A stretch of DNA of 64,000 bases from positions 670,718 to 734,717 of the forward strand of contig NZ_BMER01000001.1 of NCBI RefSeq assembly GCF_014636865.1. The letters run 5' to 3'. How positions within the stretch are numbered: the stretch's first letter is position 1; every line of letters begins with the position of its first letter. The stretch comes from Parapedobacter pyrenivorans. GTDB lineage: Bacteria; Bacteroidota; Bacteroidia; Sphingobacteriales; Sphingobacteriaceae. The position numbers and the translations under genes were made by a program. Under the pieces are notes generated by a model, which saw only the letters and a list, made by a program, of their open reading frames with translations, had not been told where the DNA came from and made no database searches. Below are positions 63,586 through 64,000 of this stretch, piece by piece.

Positions 63586-64000
63586 ATGAAATCATCAAAA
63601 ATGGACGATCAGCGCTTCGAAATTGATTTGGTTTATCTTTGGGTAGATGGCAACGACCCGAAATGGCAAGCCAAAAAGCGGGCGTTTACCGGTGTGGTGA
63701 GCGACGATTCCGAGACCAACAACAAGGGGCGGTACGTGAGTAACGACGAACTGCGCTACGCGTTGCGGTCGGCCGAGAAGCATGCCCCCTGGATAAGGCG
63801 GATCTTTATCGTAACGGACGACCAGCGCCCGGATTGGTTGGATGCAGACCATCCGCGTATACAGGTAGTAGACCATAAGGAAATCATGCCTGATACTGCA
63901 CTCCCCTGTTTCAATTCGACGGTTATTGAATATTTCCTGTACCGCATTCCAGGGTTATCGGAGCGCTTTCTGTTTGCCAATGACGACATGTTTTTCAACG
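63586..64000 (+). CDS. Stealth-family sugar-phosphate transferase (5' part; 3' end outside window)
   Basis: The plus frame is open from the ATG at 63586 (or 63601, in frame) to the window edge, about 138 codons. Stealth conserved region 1 is IDLVYLWVDGNDPKW. Region 2 is seen as GRYVSNDELRYALRSAEKHA, PWIRRIFIVTDDQRPDWL and QVVDHKEIMP, followed by LFANDDMFFN. These proteins are N-acetylglucosamine-1-phosphotransferase-like enzymes used for capsule or surface polysaccharide. A three-codon ORF starting at 63578 (MLK) lies just before and overlaps the start. Confidence 0.92.
   Translation, partial: MKSSKMDDQRFEIDLVYLWVDGNDPKWQAKKRAFTGVVSDDSETNNKGRYVSNDELRYALRSAEKHAPWIRRIFIVTDDQRPDWLDADHPRIQVVDHKEIMPDTALPCFNSTVIEYFLYRIPGLSERFLFANDDMFFN

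Noticed and set aside
63595-63998. Minus-strand reading frames opposite the Stealth gene
   Set aside because: They are antisense to a clearly conserved coding sequence.
1-64000. CRISPR arrays, tRNA/rRNA genes, insertion sequences, phage or toxin-antitoxin genes
   Set aside because: I searched the gaps by eye and saw no spaced direct repeats, cloverleaf-like sequences, transposases or phage proteins.

Overview
The window looks like chromosomal DNA of a Bacteroidota bacterium, most likely of the Sphingobacteriaceae type. The reasons are three SusC/SusD outer-membrane uptake pairs, many promoter-like TAnnTTTG boxes (the Bacteroidota -7 element), almost no Shine-Dalgarno sequences, and typical families such as DUF885, DUF2520, MnmD and single-gene ECF sigma/anti-sigma pairs. 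I see no rRNA, tRNA, CRISPR array, insertion sequence or phage genes.

Bases 1-35 kb are an accessory nutrient-acquisition island. Locus 1 (1-7081, minus) is susC-susD-FAS1/DUF4859 lipoprotein-SusE-like/DUF4859 lipoprotein, cut by the window edge. Locus 2 (7568-15515, minus) is a paralogous set: susC-susD-FAS1 lipoprotein-DUF5007-like lipoprotein-secreted HExxH protein. Next come a GH127 beta-L-arabinofuranosidase (15801-18125, minus) and a divergent outer-membrane beta-barrel protein (18374-21064). Locus 3 (21074-31284, minus) is a five-gene operon: susC-susD-DUF885 peptidase-DUF885 peptidase-S9 peptidase. A third DUF885 peptidase with an APC amino-acid permease (31582-34808) and an ornithine cyclodeaminase-family gene (34989-35927) follow. 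The first, third and GH127 transcription units carry the same 37-bp upstream element at exactly 20 bp from a TAnnTTTG box. A weaker copy precedes the DUF885-permease pair at 21 bp. This suggests one regulon that imports a proteinaceous substrate, removes arabinose, cuts it to peptides and takes up the amino acids. A hydroxyproline-rich plant glycoprotein would fit, but that substrate is inference.

Bases 36-63.5 kb are mostly housekeeping: acyl-CoA dehydrogenase, two VOC proteins, YjbQ, an OmpA lipoprotein, RlmD, PheS, SSB, MutY, EcsC, a peroxiredoxin, an ECF sigma factor next to an anti-sigma/trypsin-like protease fusion, a polyprenyl synthase, an omega-amidase, a second ECF sigma factor, DUF2520, CcmF and a Cys-type CcmE, LpxR, ArfB, a DAACS symporter, MnmD, a SlyD-like FKBP, YyaL and SixA. 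Several of these have a -7 box only 5-7 nt before the start codon, which suggests leaderless mRNAs. The window ends inside a Stealth-family sugar-phosphotransferase gene.
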